Assembly (NCBI GenBank): GCA_003956705.1
Contig: QZCP01000188.1
Span: forward strand, 5,433-69,432
Length of the DNA: 64,000 nucleotides
Reading direction: 5' to 3'
Source: Brevipalpus yothersi
Taxonomy: Eukaryota; Arthropoda; Arachnida; Trombidiformes; Tenuipalpidae
Below the pieces are notes generated by a model that saw only the letters and a program-made list of their open reading frames with translations, did no database searches and was not told the origin of the DNA. Position numbers and translations under genes: made by a program. Positions 1-13,457 of this stretch are shown one piece after another. Numbering within the stretch: position 1 is the first letter of the stretch; every line of letters starts with the position of its first letter.

Positions 1-95
<95 letters not shown>
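1..95. repeat. (AG)n microsatellite at the window edge
   Basis: Uninterrupted AG dinucleotide repeat that begins at or before the window edge, so its full length is unknown. It belongs to a series of GA/CT tracts found through the noncoding DNA here. Confidence 0.98.
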
Positions 96-98
<3 letters not shown>

Positions 99-1083
99 GA
101 GAAGGAAAAAAATTTCATCAAAAATGGAATATATACACACATCTCTCCCATGCTTCGGGTCTCCCCCTTTTTGAAAAATTCTACTGCTATCTCTATCACC
201 ATCTGAGTTTCATTATCTCCATCTTTCGCTGCTCTCTTATCCGCATCACTTCAATTCGAAGAGAAGATAAACACAGGGCCACCTTTCGGTATGCATATCT
301 TGATCACCAACTCTGTCTCTTCATCTTTCCATCTCTATCCATCTCACTCCCTCTCTGTTCATGTGTTCAACTCCCACATCTTGTAACCCGGAACCAAAAA
401 ACAAGTGCCAGCTGGGAGGAGGGAGGAGAGAAATGATAGTAGTGGAAGCTATGAAAAGTGACAGTATTTTCAGATATCAAGTATCTTTTTCTCATCTCTG
501 GTAACTTGTATGTGTGTGTGTATGTCAAACGTTTCCCATTGCAACTGCTCTGTTTTTCTGCGATCTAATTTTCACTGTCATCTCCACTTCGAATCATAAC
601 AGGATCCATTGAATCCAGCATTCTAATTCTAGCATCCACCGTATTGCCACCATCATTTCCACACATACACACAACTCAGATCACTCATAGGTTACGTAAG
701 AAAATGGGAAAAAGAAGAATTTCAAGACTTTGCGTAGATGATATTCTGAGTTCCATGAAAACTATTTGGGTTCACTTCTTTTTTCTGCTTCTTTTTTGAG
801 CAGTATATTTGTTTTTACTTATCATCTATGCATGCCGATATACACACCATGGCTCATGTATAAAACTGGCATAAGCGTAAAAGTAAGGAGAGAGAAAAAT
901 TCATCAGATTCTTTTCCTTATTCCCTAGCACTTCGGTGCTGGCCATGATCTATGATGATTATTGGTCTCTGATCAAAGTGAGATCGTGTACCATGTAGAG
1001 CCACCTTCAATGCTGACTCCCTGTAATTTTCTACTTAAGCATCATCAAGCACCTTTATCCGCTGAGAAGATGATGATAATTTT

Positions 1084-1164
<81 letters not shown>

Positions 1165-2550
1165 ATCTATCTATCTATCCATCTTCCCTCAACTTGGTCA
1201 ATATTTTCGCCCACCGAAACGTTGAGCACTCAATGGGCACCTCAAAACTAGGTCAGCCCACTTTCTTCTATGGTGGCCAGTGTGTGCGAAGTATATTTGC
1301 TGGCACCTTTTGGCTGGAAGTTTGGTGGGCAACACACTTGAACTCAATTTTTGTTTCCTTTTCTTTCGTTGAGTTCCATGGGTGTATGTGTGAGCCCAGG
1401 GAAAAAGGTAATATCTTCCGTTGTGATCAAAGTTCTTAAAGTGAGCCCATTCAGACAGTTACATGACCACCGAGATTGTCAAGTGCCATTAAGGTTGAAA
1501 GATGAGGTTGAAGGAGAAAAGGAGATGAAGAAGAAGATGAAGAAGAAGAAGAAGAAGAGGAAGAAGAGCAAAAAATAAGACAAGTGAGAGGTTGCGTTGC
1601 CAAATTATCGTGGATACATTTTCGCTCTTCAGATCCCGTTGATGCTGAAAATTTAACTTCCTCTCTCTCTCATCTCACGAATCATCACTTCACTATGTGA
1701 ATTGACAATAACATGAACTTCCAAAGTAAAAGAAAGAGAGATAGATAGAGAGAGAGAGAGCTTCTCAGGAACTAACTTTTGAGCAATATTTTTGGCTATT
1801 TTTTAGACCAAGAATAGAAATGCCAGATGATAATTATGATGATGATGATGACGATGATCCTCTTGATGTTACATGTTCTTCATCTTCATACATCTAATCA
1901 TGATCTTAAAAGTCTCAATTGTTTTCCCAACGAATTGAAATATGTGTGTTTGTGTGGATGGCACAGAATTTGAATGATATTCAAATTTCACCTCTCACAC
2001 TACTTACACTTGTATTTTGATGGAAATATTCGAATATGATTATCATTCATTTGATCATCTCCAGTCTACTGTATTTCTTCCTCAGTAATCTACGATCGTG
2101 ATAGTCTGTTCTCTCAATGCTACCACAATATATATATCATACTTAAGTGAACAAATCATTTTTGGCCTGCTCACGGAAGCAGGCTAATTTTACATGGCTC
2201 AGAGGCTCATGATGAGCTTGAGATGGTCTCAGTTCTCAGGCTTTGAAGAAGATGAAGAGGAAGAAGAAGCAGAAGAACATTTGAACGATCAACAGGACGG
2301 CGAAATACTCCAGCTACTATGAGGCCTAACACTATTGCTCACTTGTGGACCTAATCATTGCCATGGACTATTGACTTCACATGGCTACCTATTCGAATAA
2401 TAATTTTAGCTTCTCACAAGCTTTGCTCCATAATTTACGAGTAAATACTCTATCATTTTCTACCGATTGGACAGTTTAAACAGCCAAACCCAGATCATTC
2501 AGTTTCTCTCTCTCCTGTGGCCATTCGAATGATGATGATATTTCCATTCC

Positions 2551-2582
<32 letters not shown>

Positions 2583-3215
2583 CCTCTTTTCGGTTTTCAG
2601 CTTCTCTTTCTTTTTATTCCTATGTAGCTCCAGAATGATGAAAGAAAATTCAAGATGAGCGAAAATTTTCTTCCAAAATTCTTCTCTCTTTCCTTTCTCA
2701 TCCTCTGAATACATATTCTGATTAATGATGCATATGTCATCTGGTATGTCTTGAATTCTTCTTTCTTGTGAACTCTTCGTTTTCTTCTTCATCACTTCAG
2801 CTATTTTGGTATACTCGCGATGTTAATTTTAAATGGTCACCAATCGGGCTTATCAAATTTATCATTTTTATCACTCATCACTTGAGCAACATTCCGAGGC
2901 AAATCTATCGATTTGAAATTAAGACTCGCTTTTTTGGGATTCAAATTCGAATAAATCATTTTACAAGAATGAAAAAGCCAACAGCTCTCTATCAAAGTTC
3001 CATCGTTCTTATTTTTCTTCGAATTTATTTTGAAAAAAGAGTTACCATAATCAATCTTTGAGCATCAATTCCTGATATGAATCTATAAGATTTCATGAAA
3101 TACTCATCTTTCTTCCTATCCAACTGTATATTCAAGCTGTTTCACCAGCTATCAGAGTACTTTTCCGAATTTTTTCTTCAATTTACATATTTTCTTTGTC
3201 TTTAATTTGATTCAG
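96..3215. other. Noncoding stretch upstream of the visible tensin exons
   Basis: No exon could be supported. The stretch holds a (CT)n tract at about 1089-1162, GAA-rich repeats at about 1526-1571 and TTC repeats at about 2551-2582. Short open frames here are low-complexity products of these repeats. Most of it is probably tensin intron, because the first visible tensin exon opens with a splice acceptor and an incomplete codon. Confidence 0.6.
1089..1162. repeat. (CT)n microsatellite
   Basis: Uninterrupted CT repeat of about 74 bases, followed by a short imperfect CTAT/CCAT run. Confidence 0.97.
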
Positions 3216-6200
3216 ATATAGCAATGCATCTCCTGGATCTTATCATCTTAATCATAGTGGAAAAGAGATCACATCATTGGACACAAATGGTTCCATCGAT
3301 TCATCGCCTGTCGGTGGTCCTTTGGGCCGTGATTCTCCTTCACAATCCATATACTATGGCCAATCGAGACGGTCAAGCTTAGCATCTCTCAGTGAATCGG
3401 AAGTAATCTCACAGCATCCATCATTTATCAAAGATACATCTAAATATTGGTATAAGCCGAACATATCAAGAGAAGAAGGTAAGTTGGCAAAGGATATCAT
3501 GAATTTTCTTTTCGCTGTGTTCCAAAATCGAATCGAATTAAGGTGGCCAGATCTTGATCTTGTTTTCCGAAAAAAAGGAGAGATTTTTTCAAGAGATGAA
3601 TCCAAGAAATACGATTCACATCAAGATATCAGATTCACATTACTGATTTATTTTCCTATCTCTCTCTCTTTCCCTCTTTTTTCACTAATGTCTTTATTTC
3701 ACCAGCAATCAACCTGCTGAAAGACAAGCCTCCAGGAACTTTTGTGATTAGAGATTCAAAATCATACCCCGGGTCATTTGGGCTCGTATTTAAAGTGTCT
3801 CACATCCCAACCAATACTTTAGGCAAACAAGCGGGTAAGTAAACGATTTTTGTTCTACTATTATCTACAGTTGATGGGAAAGAACCGAAATCTGTGGAAT
3901 TCATTCTCTTTATCTATACTGATCTCCACTTTTCACGAATGAATGGTGGAAAAAATCTATCATGTGAAAATATAGCATTCGCACGATTTCATATTGGAAT
4001 GATTATTGTGCTGTCGATCTGGGAGAGAAGAATTGGCGCCAAAATTTGGCCTCCAAAGTAAACAGTTTTCTCTCATCTCAAAACAACACATGATCCCGAA
4101 CATTATCCTATGGAAACACACATGACCATAGTCATACAACTTTGGTGGCTATTTGTCTTTGAATTTTAGTGTCTCTTAGAAGCGTAAAAAAATTCTTATC
4201 GCTTAAAATTCTCAGAATGAATAACAGTCTCTCTACTGTAGAAGCGTGCGTTTACTATCATCGCTTCATCGTACACATTTTAGGCAATACAGTTCCACTA
4301 AATGGTTTGTGAGATTCTAGACAGTTGTGTTTGGGCATCGATTTTCACGGCAAAACTGGCCTCACAACGGGTGGTAGAGAGAGAGAGAGAGAGAAGATGA
4401 GAGGATGAAGGAAGAGGGTTTCGGAAGCATCTTCTCCCCTCTCTTCCTTAGAGAGAGAGAGTTCTCCTCTTTTTTCTTGACTTTATTTGCCGTTACAAGT
4501 CAAAAGAGCGACCAAAGCAAAAGACTTCTTGTGGGCTGTAAAGACATCAAAGTATGAAAATACTGGAATAGAAACGGAACTATGTGTGTGCCGAAAAGTG
4601 CCACTGGACATGATGATGCCTTTTTCTTCTTTTTCAAATTCTCTGTCTAGCGTACGGAAAAGGAAAAGAGGAGGCTGAGTGATCGAGAGAAGCGCGAAAA
4701 TACTTATTGGAGTTTCTTCATCTTCTTCTCTTCTTTTCTCGTTCACAAATGCTCAAAAGTTAGTCATTCAAACCGAATGGAAGAAGTTTCAGCTTCTGAT
4801 GTCTTCTCCTTTCAAGAAAGTGAATAATTTGAGAGCAAAGATGAAAGAGAGAAAGAAAGAGAAAGAACAAGTGGGCGAGGAGAGAATGAAAATGAATATT
4901 CGTTAGGAAGAGAGATGCTCTCTCTTCTTCTCCAGCATCCTCTTAGGCTATCAGCGTTTCCATATGCGGAGACATCGTAAAGAGCAAAGAATCTCTTTTC
5001 AATCTTCTTTCTCTCTCCGTTTGCATATGAGCCAGAGATGAAGAAACTCCACTCTTTTACGATGGATTCCGTTCACCAACCATTTTCTCTCTCTCTCTCT
5101 TTCTTTCCAACAGCTTCATGGAGAGTAACTCATCACTATAAATAAATTTACATGGGAGGAGGTGAAAGCTAGGATCGGAGAGAGAGAGATGGAGGAAAAA
5201 TTTTGGCAACCATGAGGATCTCCCCTGAATCATTTCCTCTGCCGCCTAGCAGCAGCAGATTTCGCAAACAACTTCATCTCTCACAAATGAAGGTGTATAT
5301 TCTGATTCGGGACGGTCCGAGAGAGAGAGAGAGGAGAAAGAAAAGAGAAGAAAAAATATTGTACCAAAGTAAATGAGCGAAACAAGTAAATTGTTTCGAT
5401 GCTATCGAACCACTATACACCAAAGGAATCCTGAATCAAGAAGATATTTCCATCACTGCTATTCAATTTTACAAACATACACATTTTTCTTTCTTCTCTC
5501 TCTATTCCGCTAATCTTGTTCTTTTCCTGGATTTCCTGGATCGAAAGCGTTTACGTCCTTAGCAAAAGTCTTTCATCACTTGTAGCCTCTCCTTCTTGAG
5601 ATACATCTCTCTCTCTCTCTCTCTCTCTTACAAAACCTTCCAAACTTCACTTTACTTACTGGAAATATACAGACAGTAGTCATATATATGTACGAGTGAT
5701 GGGGTATTCGAAGAGTTACCCGGAAGCTTTGGATGCTCTTTCTAACGATAGCCTCAAACTTTCTCTCTTGACTAGAGGGCTCAAAAATTGAACGCTCCAG
5801 AATTTTGAGGGAATAACTGACAAAAATGGAGCCAATAATGCATAGTACATTTACTTGTATTTGTATGAATGATTCATTCTTGCAATGTTATTCCTCTGTT
5901 TTGGCTCCATAAATAAGTTGCATAATGGAATGCAGCAATATCTCTCACTCTTGAACGAATAACGTTAAGTGTGTTTATCACACATACTTGTATATGGCTG
6001 ATATTGAATTTGTTTATTTCGATTACACACCATGATAGACACAGTGAAAGCTTGATCAACATCACCACCAATGGTGTTGTTCCTTTCACTCTTACCACTA
6101 TTTATTCACTTTTTTCTCAACGCATGGTTCCACTTGTATGGATCGATTGGAGACGTCCTTGTAATATCATGTAAGCGATTTGATATCAGACTCACTCCCT

Positions 6201-6817
6201 CATCGCCCACTCATGAGTGGGTGTGTGTGTGTCACAGTGTCCCAGAGCTCTTTCTTTTTTCCCCATCAATTCTATCCCCACGGATAGAATTCTTCCATGG
6301 AGAATCGGTATCTATCCGAGGATCAGATAGATACCATAGAGGTCAGAGACCTTGGTGAAAAATAAGCGGAAAAAAAGCGTCGGCAGTATGAATTCAAGTG
6401 GATCCATGTACAAGTGAAAGATGATATGTATTCTGGATGCTGACGAAAATCATTTACCAAAGGAAAGAGAGAAGATGAGAGTGAGGAAGAAAAAAGTGAA
6501 GTGAACAGAAACACTTTGAATGTTCCTCAGAATATCTGATTAAAATTCTTGTTCCATCATCATGAAGTGAGATGAGAGGTGGTAAATTTTCTTGACTAGA
6601 GATAAAAAACCTCCGCTCTGATTGTAACTTTGTTCATGGTGATGTTCATCAGCAATATGGGAAGAGAGGTAAAAAACAATTTACACTGTGTCCATGGGGC
6701 TTGAATAATTTCCGAATCATATGAACTTTTTTCTCTTGCTAAGAGAAGGTAAAAAAAGGCGAGAATTATTAGAGTGGGAGGCAATGAAGACATGATGCGG
6801 AGTTAGAAAAAGGAGGT

Positions 6818-6860
<43 letters not shown>

Positions 6861-9800
6861 CACAGAATTTTGATTAAATTTTAGCCCATTTCACTTGTCA
6901 TTTTGAATGTGAATCTTGTAATTTTGATTTTCAAGTTCTTCATATCATGGTATTATCATCTTTTTTTGCTCGCATAGCACCACGCATCGAGATGATAAAT
7001 TAATTCCCACACTCAAAACAAATCATGATATCGTTGAAGTTATAATGTCTCAGATACTGAGATCATCATGATCACGATTGAATGAATATGATTAGAGAGG
7101 AATGGTTTCATTTACTTCTATTAAACTGCCTCTTTTTGACACCAATTTAACTGGTGATGATTCATCTCAAAGTCAGATGATGATGAAAAATCAAATGATC
7201 AATCAGCCAATGCTTCCGAAAAAAAACATGTCCATAAAGATAAAATCATTCATATCTTCACCAATACAAGCTATCAAGCCCCAAATTAATTTATCGAGTC
7301 TCTATCATCATTAATCATCATTACACGATGCGACATATTTTGTATCAATTTTAAATCTAAAGCAACCCTTTGAACACTTATAGCTTGCTATCTTGATGAA
7401 CTTTCTCATGTATCAATAGAAAGAAATTCCCATGAACTGATGAAAATTCCACAGATATAATTCTCTGAAGAGGACGCTTTGACTAACTAATTAATATTAA
7501 TGTTCATTATCACTATTTCGATAGGTACCGGTAGTGGTGATACTGATCTGGTTCGTCACTATTTAATTGAACCAACATCAAAAGGAGTTCGCCTCAAAGG
7601 ATGTGCTGATGAGCCAGTGTTCTCAAGTTTACCTGCATTAGTTTTTCAACATTCAATAACACCTCTTGGTTTATCATGCAAACTGATCATACCCGAAAGT
7701 GATCTGATTCCAGCCAAAAGTAATGATAGTCTATCGAAAAGACAAGAACTACTGCAACAAGGTGCCGCGTGTAATGTAATGTATTTGATCAGTGTTGACA
7801 TTGAATCTCTTACCGGACCAATGGCAATTAAGAATGCGATCACTGATTTATTGAAAAAAGATCCACCACCAAAGGGTACTATTGTACATTTCAAAGTATC
7901 AAGCTCAGGAATCACATTGACCGACAATGATCATAAGTAAGTATTATTATTGAGGAAATTGTGTGGATGTTATTAGCTTTTTTGCTCTCTCTCTAAACTT
8001 TATGTTACTGCTAAAAAATTTATTACCTCACGTCCATCTGTCACTTCAATCAGTCAACGAAAATGTTGACCACCAACGCTGTCATCGATGAGAATCTTGA
8101 TGATGATCATACTTTATGGTTTTTTAGTTTCTATTCATTCTTTTTTAGTCCCATTTCGTTTCACTTCTTCTTCTTCCTTCGCTTTCTTCTTCTTCCTCCT
8201 TGCTTGACCATTTCCAATTTTTTGAACCTCCCCTGAACGAAGTAATGATTCCATTTCACGGTCTCAAATTGATTTACTGGTCACCACTTAATCCATCAGC
8301 AATATTTCACCTTCATGATCGACCACCAACTGGACATCAACTGATGTACTTGAGAGAGAGAGAGAGAGAGATAAGCTTTCATGATGATTCCCATCGAATG
8401 AATGGCAGATTGTTTCAGCAATTAATTTTGATTATGCTATCAGTTGATCTATGGTGAATTCAATTCTGGAGACATGAGAAAAATAGAATGAATTACAACT
8501 GAAAAGGGATCATAAATTTTGATTGCCGCTCGACTATAAGGACTTATTTTTTTCAGAATTTTTAACCCCAAATAATTGAGCAATGGGAAAGTTGAATATA
8601 AATCTTCAGAATCTCGTTAACTTAGAATGTAATCGCTTCTTCTTCCAATCAAACTTACATCATCAGCTTCAATTCCACCGATATTCATGACCACTAAGTC
8701 AGGTACTCATCAGCAGAATTCATCTCTTCCCCCATCCCAACTCAATCCATTCTTCATCCAAAATTCTTTTTTCCTCTCTATTACTCACATCCCAGTCCCA
8801 GACAGAAGAAATGCATGTAAATCATTAGTGTCAATCAAATCGGCATCCCAAGTCATTCCCAAAAATAGTCAAGAGAGAGACAAGTGAAATCGTGAAACTT
8901 ATTTCAGTCAATGAAACTAGCTTCAAGAGAGAGAAAACTTTGAGCTAAATTGAATGGATGAACATGATCTCCCTTTTCGTCTGATAAACTTTTAAACGAA
9001 CCCTGTCACTCACAATTGGGCAAGAAAAAACCTTTTTCCCAATTGATTGAGATCCTGGTTCCTGGGTGCGCATTGTTTGTTCATGTTTACCAATTGTTGC
9101 CCAAATTTGACTTGCTTTTGTGCATATACATGGTGGAAAGAGAGAGATGATAAACTTGAATGGATTCTTTATTCTTGTGTGTGTATATGTAAAAATTCAG
9201 AAGGGCAGAGCATGCAAAATGAACCATCAAGCAAGTAACAATTTGGCATTTTTTTTCTCTCTCTTTCCATTTATCGAAATAGTGTACTCAAACATCCCAT
9301 GCTGTTACTTGGCCACTAATTTATTCCTTGTATGCAAAATCAGCTAAAAGGCATCGATAATAATTTTCCCAGCCTATCACAATCATCTTTTCTCCTCCTT
9401 CTTATCATTTCGGTAGCAAGGTTCTCTTTTATTTCACAAATTGCATCCTCTTTCAAGCTTCTCATTTCTCTTCTTTTATCGTTGTTCTTGATGATTTCTC
9501 CTTTCACTCCTCATTGTCTCAGGGTTTCTATGATTTTCGATCACCATCATCATGAATGATCATCATGAAAAGTTGACCAATACTGTTTCAAAGTATAAAA
9601 TTGCTTCGCACGATTCCGATTCACATTTATTCGAATTCGGATGAATCTTTCTGTTATTTTTTCAGTCCATGCTTTTATGCTTTTCAACAATCGATTGTTT
9701 GCTTCCTCTAATCTCTTTCTAAATGTGTTTTCTCATTCTGTTATTGTACTATTTTTCCTATTTTAGACTCTTTTTCCGGAGACATTATCCACTTCATTCA

Positions 9801-10154
9801 ATTAGTCACTTTGGAATGGATCCTGATAATCGATTTTATAAAGTGCAACAAAAAGATGGAAACACCAGCTCAAGGTGGGACATTTGACATTGATTCTTCG
9901 ATAATCAATTTCATGCTAATTTATATCAAATAAAAAATCTGAAAAATTTTCTCCATCAATTAACTCTTTTTTTCTCTCTCTCTCTCTCCTCCCTACATAG
10001 TATGATGTTTGGTTTTGTGGCTCGCAAAAAGTTGAATAGTGGCGAAAATGAATGTCATTTGTTTGCCGAATACATAATGACGCAACCAGCATCAGCAATT
10101 GTTGCCTTCGCTAATAAGGTCATTCTGGCATCATCAGCAACAATCCCAGCTTAA
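3216..10154 (+). CDS. Tensin, C-terminal SH2-PTB part (5' end outside the recognised exons)
   Basis: Five exons are visible: 3216-3478, 3706-3834, 7525-7936, 9767-9874 and 10001-10154. All have GT-AG borders and matching phases, giving about 354 residues. A serine-rich linker leads into an SH2 domain from near visible residue 77 (WYKPNISREE, then GTFVIRDS, where the Arg is the expected phosphotyrosine-binding residue). A PTB domain runs from about residue 203 to 350, with KLFFRRHYP, FGFVARKK and CHLFAEY, and the protein ends shortly after QPASAIV. This SH2-PTB pair at the C-terminus is characteristic of tensins, focal-adhesion proteins linking integrin tails to actin. The first exon starts mid-codon, so N-terminal phosphatase-like and C2 exons would lie upstream. 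A 3.7 kb intron splits the SH2 domain. Confidence 0.93.
3835..7524 (+). other. Large tensin intron inside the SH2 coding region
   Basis: The 3.7 kb intron joins codons of one SH2 domain, phase 1 on both sides (GKQA-G before, GTGSGD after). It is rich in GA/CT runs, including a (GA)n tract at 6822-6857. I saw no exon-like frame with family resemblance inside it. Confidence 0.85.
6822..6857. repeat. (GA)n microsatellite
   Basis: Uninterrupted GA repeat of about 36 bases within the large tensin intron. Confidence 0.95.
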
Positions 10155-10211
10155 GGCTTACGACATAAGTCTTGGTCAACATTCGATCGACTCTTATTGA
10201 TCAATCCTTAA

Positions 10212-10242
<31 letters not shown>

Positions 10243-12587
10243 CTCCTCTTCTCTTTTTATCATCATCATCATCATCTCCATCCTCATCTTTGCCATCCAA
10301 ATGATTGGAAAAAAAGCCTCCAATTAAATATGTCAAACATAAAAGCATGAATTTTTGCTCTTCATCCATCGTCGTTGATTAGCATCGCTTCCATACTTGT
10401 CATCAGCATCTTTTCATCTCTCTTTCTCTCTCTACAAAGCAAATATTCTTCTTCCAGGTGTTATTAATATATATCCACCCCTACAAAACGTGAAGTGACT
10501 ACTAATTAATTAAATAATTGATTATATGGGGGTTGGATGAGAAGAAAAAAAAATTAAGGAGAAAAAAGATGGAGAGCGAAAAAAGAAAAAAAAGAAAAAA
10601 GAACGCCAAAAAGTGAATAAGTTTATCATATGGGTGCGACTTTTAAAAATAGAGAGGCAAGAGAGACATGTTTTTATTTTTATTGGACTCTCTTGATGGT
10701 GATGATCACATATATATATATGTTTAATGAGCTCCATAAAATGTGATGATTTTGCTCGTTTAAATTGCTACTCCTATGATTGAGTAAGAGAGAGGAAATA
10801 AGTAACAATTTTTTTCTCTTCTCGGAAAGAATCTCAAAGAGAATCAAGAGCCGTCCAAAAGGAAAATCATTGGAATTATGATCATATTTACCTGTTCATC
10901 ATGATCAATGATTTGACTGCCTCAATCGTAATGAATCTTATGCTGCATCGTTTGTGGCCTGCATCTATCTGGTGACACATAGAATATTATCACTATTGTG
11001 CTTATTGAATTATTTTAAAATTGATGAGACCATTCAATGTGGTTTCGTTGTTGCATTTTTCAGTGTCTTATGGAGGACGTTTTTCTCTGGCAAAATGAAG
11101 CGAAGAAGAAAAAAAACCATTCAATGACAAATTTTATGCTCATTTTTCGCTATTTTGAGCACTCTTTTCTGGTGATTATGTCAAAGCTATCAACCAAACT
11201 AGTCCCAATACTATTGTAAATTATACTCAAATTAAAGTTAAAATTCAATGAAATTTTACCAAACATTTTCATCCTACACACCAGTTTTGCCTTCTGTTCT
11301 GTATACTATTTCGGAATAGGCGTAAAATTAGTTTGATTTAACATTTTGTCGTAAAAATTTTCTGGACGAAAAAAATTATGACAATTTTTATTGGCAAGTA
11401 TGATAGAGTAGTATCAGCCTATGTTACTTACACATTGTTGGCATGAATCATCTCCGTAAATCATTTCCAAGGTTCCAATGATCAAGACAGATATAATTGA
11501 AGTGATGTTTTTATCGTTCTCTCTCTTTCTCTTATTTGGCGCTTGATCACACATCAAATGTGAATATTTTATTCTCTTTTTCTCTCTGTCTTCCGGCTCA
11601 AAAGTTTTCTCCTATCAATTAAATATTTCCTTCAGCCTAGCAACAGTTAATTCAGTCTATCCAGTAATTAGGCCACACACATTGTCCTCCATCATGCGGT
11701 GATAGAAATTACTTCTCTAACCTGGTATCGGATGCTCAAAAGGTGCTAAGTGGAAGATTAAAATTTATTGGCGAGGTCCACAAGTCTATAATTTTTGATA
11801 GTATATCATAAAATCTGAAATAAGGCAACGGTAAGCGGGCCAAAAGTGACAGTTATATGAGCTTTTACTAGTCATGTTGCTGTTGGTGTTGGGTATGAAA
11901 CATGAGATAATGTAACAAATCCAAGAATATTTATCGATTCAGCTATCACAACTTTCAGATCCACTTCGATCAATTATGGCCGTTCCATAACTGAGTGAGT
12001 GGCGAAGATGCAGATTCTATGTTTCTCTTCATCTACCCCATTCTATAAACTGAACTCAAGAGTTACCATGAGATCATGATCGAAATCAATCCTTATGCAT
12101 AATCAAGGTGCAGAGCCCATCTCATTGTTAATGAGATGGATAAAAAGTTTTATGAAAAATATTTTTCTTGCTCACGATCGTCAGCAACTGGGACCGAAAA
12201 TGTCACTGATAAGATGGAAAAATCTCAAAAACTTTCATAAAACTTTTTCCCTTCTTTCCATCGTTGAATTGATCGTTTAATTTACTCACAATTGATTGAG
12301 GTTCTAATTGTAAGAAGGAAATAAAATTTTTCAATTTCATTATAATCAATGAAAATCGGAAGAATTTTTTTTAGCGCCAAAAAAACGTTCATAACATGTG
12401 TTGCCATCTGAAACCGGTACATAAAGAGGTCTATTTTTGTTTATGTTTTCGTTTATGGATACGTTTTGGCTGCTGAAGCAATTGAATTGAATCAAGTTAT
12501 TTAATCAGTTGTTCGATTAACTTTTGATTTGTTGAAGATCGTAATTTTTGTTGGGATCGATAAAGTTTGCTCTACATTCGAGAAAAT
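10155..12587. other. Intergenic region between tensin and coatomer zeta
   Basis: No supported gene. It contains a (CT)n run at 10212-10234 and ATC/TCA repeats just after it. Open frames are short, lack family resemblance and show no convincing splice context. The proximal part presumably holds the tensin 3' UTR, and the last few hundred bases the coatomer promoter. Confidence 0.6.
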
Positions 12588-13229
12588 ATGGAATTAGCCA
12601 TATTGGTGAGTAACTCAGCTGATGCATCACAATGTGTCGATTAGGTTTTCTAGTTGAAAATTTTCAATAATGATAATGATAACTTTTAATTTCTGTCATT
12701 TTTGTCATTTGAATAGGAACCAAGTCTCTTTACAGTACAAGGTATAATTATTCTGGACAATGACGGATATCGTTTGTTGGCCAAATATTATGATGACAAG
12801 ATGGATTTGAAAAAACAAAGAGCTTTCGAAAAAAATCTCTTCACTAAAACTCATCGAGCTAATGCTGAAGTTCTAATGCTCGATGGATATACTTGTGTTT
12901 ATAAATCTAGTGTAGATCTTTTCTTTTATGTTATCGGTGGTAGCAATGAGAACTGCTTGATTCTAGCCAGTGTTTTAAATTGTCTCTACGATGCAGCAAA
13001 TCAAATACTGCGTAAAAATGTAGAGAAACGTTCACTACTAGATAACTTGGATACCATCATCTTGGCAATCGATGAGATATGTGATGGAGGTATAATATTG
13101 GAAGCAGATTCTCACTCAGTCGTTCAGAGAGTAGCTCTCAAGCCAGAAGACATTCCTCTCGGTGAGCAAACTGTATCTCAAATTCTTCATTCAGCACGCG
13201 AACAGCTTAAGTGGTCAATTTTAAGATAA
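12588..13229 (+). CDS. COPZ1: Coatomer subunit zeta (zeta-COP)
   Basis: Two exons, 12588-12605 (MELAIL) and 12717-13229, phase 0, giving 176 residues, close to the usual 177. The protein starts EPSLFTVQGIIILDNDG, then AKYYDD, KAFEKN-type and FYVIGG segments, a run of RKNVEKRSLLDN, and ends in LKWSILR, matching zeta-COP throughout. Zeta-COP is the small longin-fold subunit of the COPI coat, pairing with gamma-COP for Golgi-to-ER retrograde transport. The six-codon first exon is easily missed, but its ATG restores the standard N-terminus. The next gene starts only about 230 bp downstream on the same strand. Confidence 0.97.
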
Positions 13230-13457
13230 TGGAAAAATTAACATCCTGTCGATATTCAACTAAGAGGACCAATTAAATGAATAATGAAAGATTCAATAAT
13301 CTGAGAAAATCTTTGAAATTCTTCCCATCTGAAGGAGTAAGGTTCACACAAATATGAAATTCATAGCTGATTGGGATGATAAGTTTGTGTTGGAATGAAC
13401 GTTGTCATAGGAACTTCAGTCGGATTCGCATTGATAAACTAGAACTGTGGCCATTCC

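Noticed and set aside
11037..12280. Short open frames between tensin and coatomer zeta
   Set aside because: All about 60 codons, AT-driven composition, no splice context and no resemblance to known proteins.
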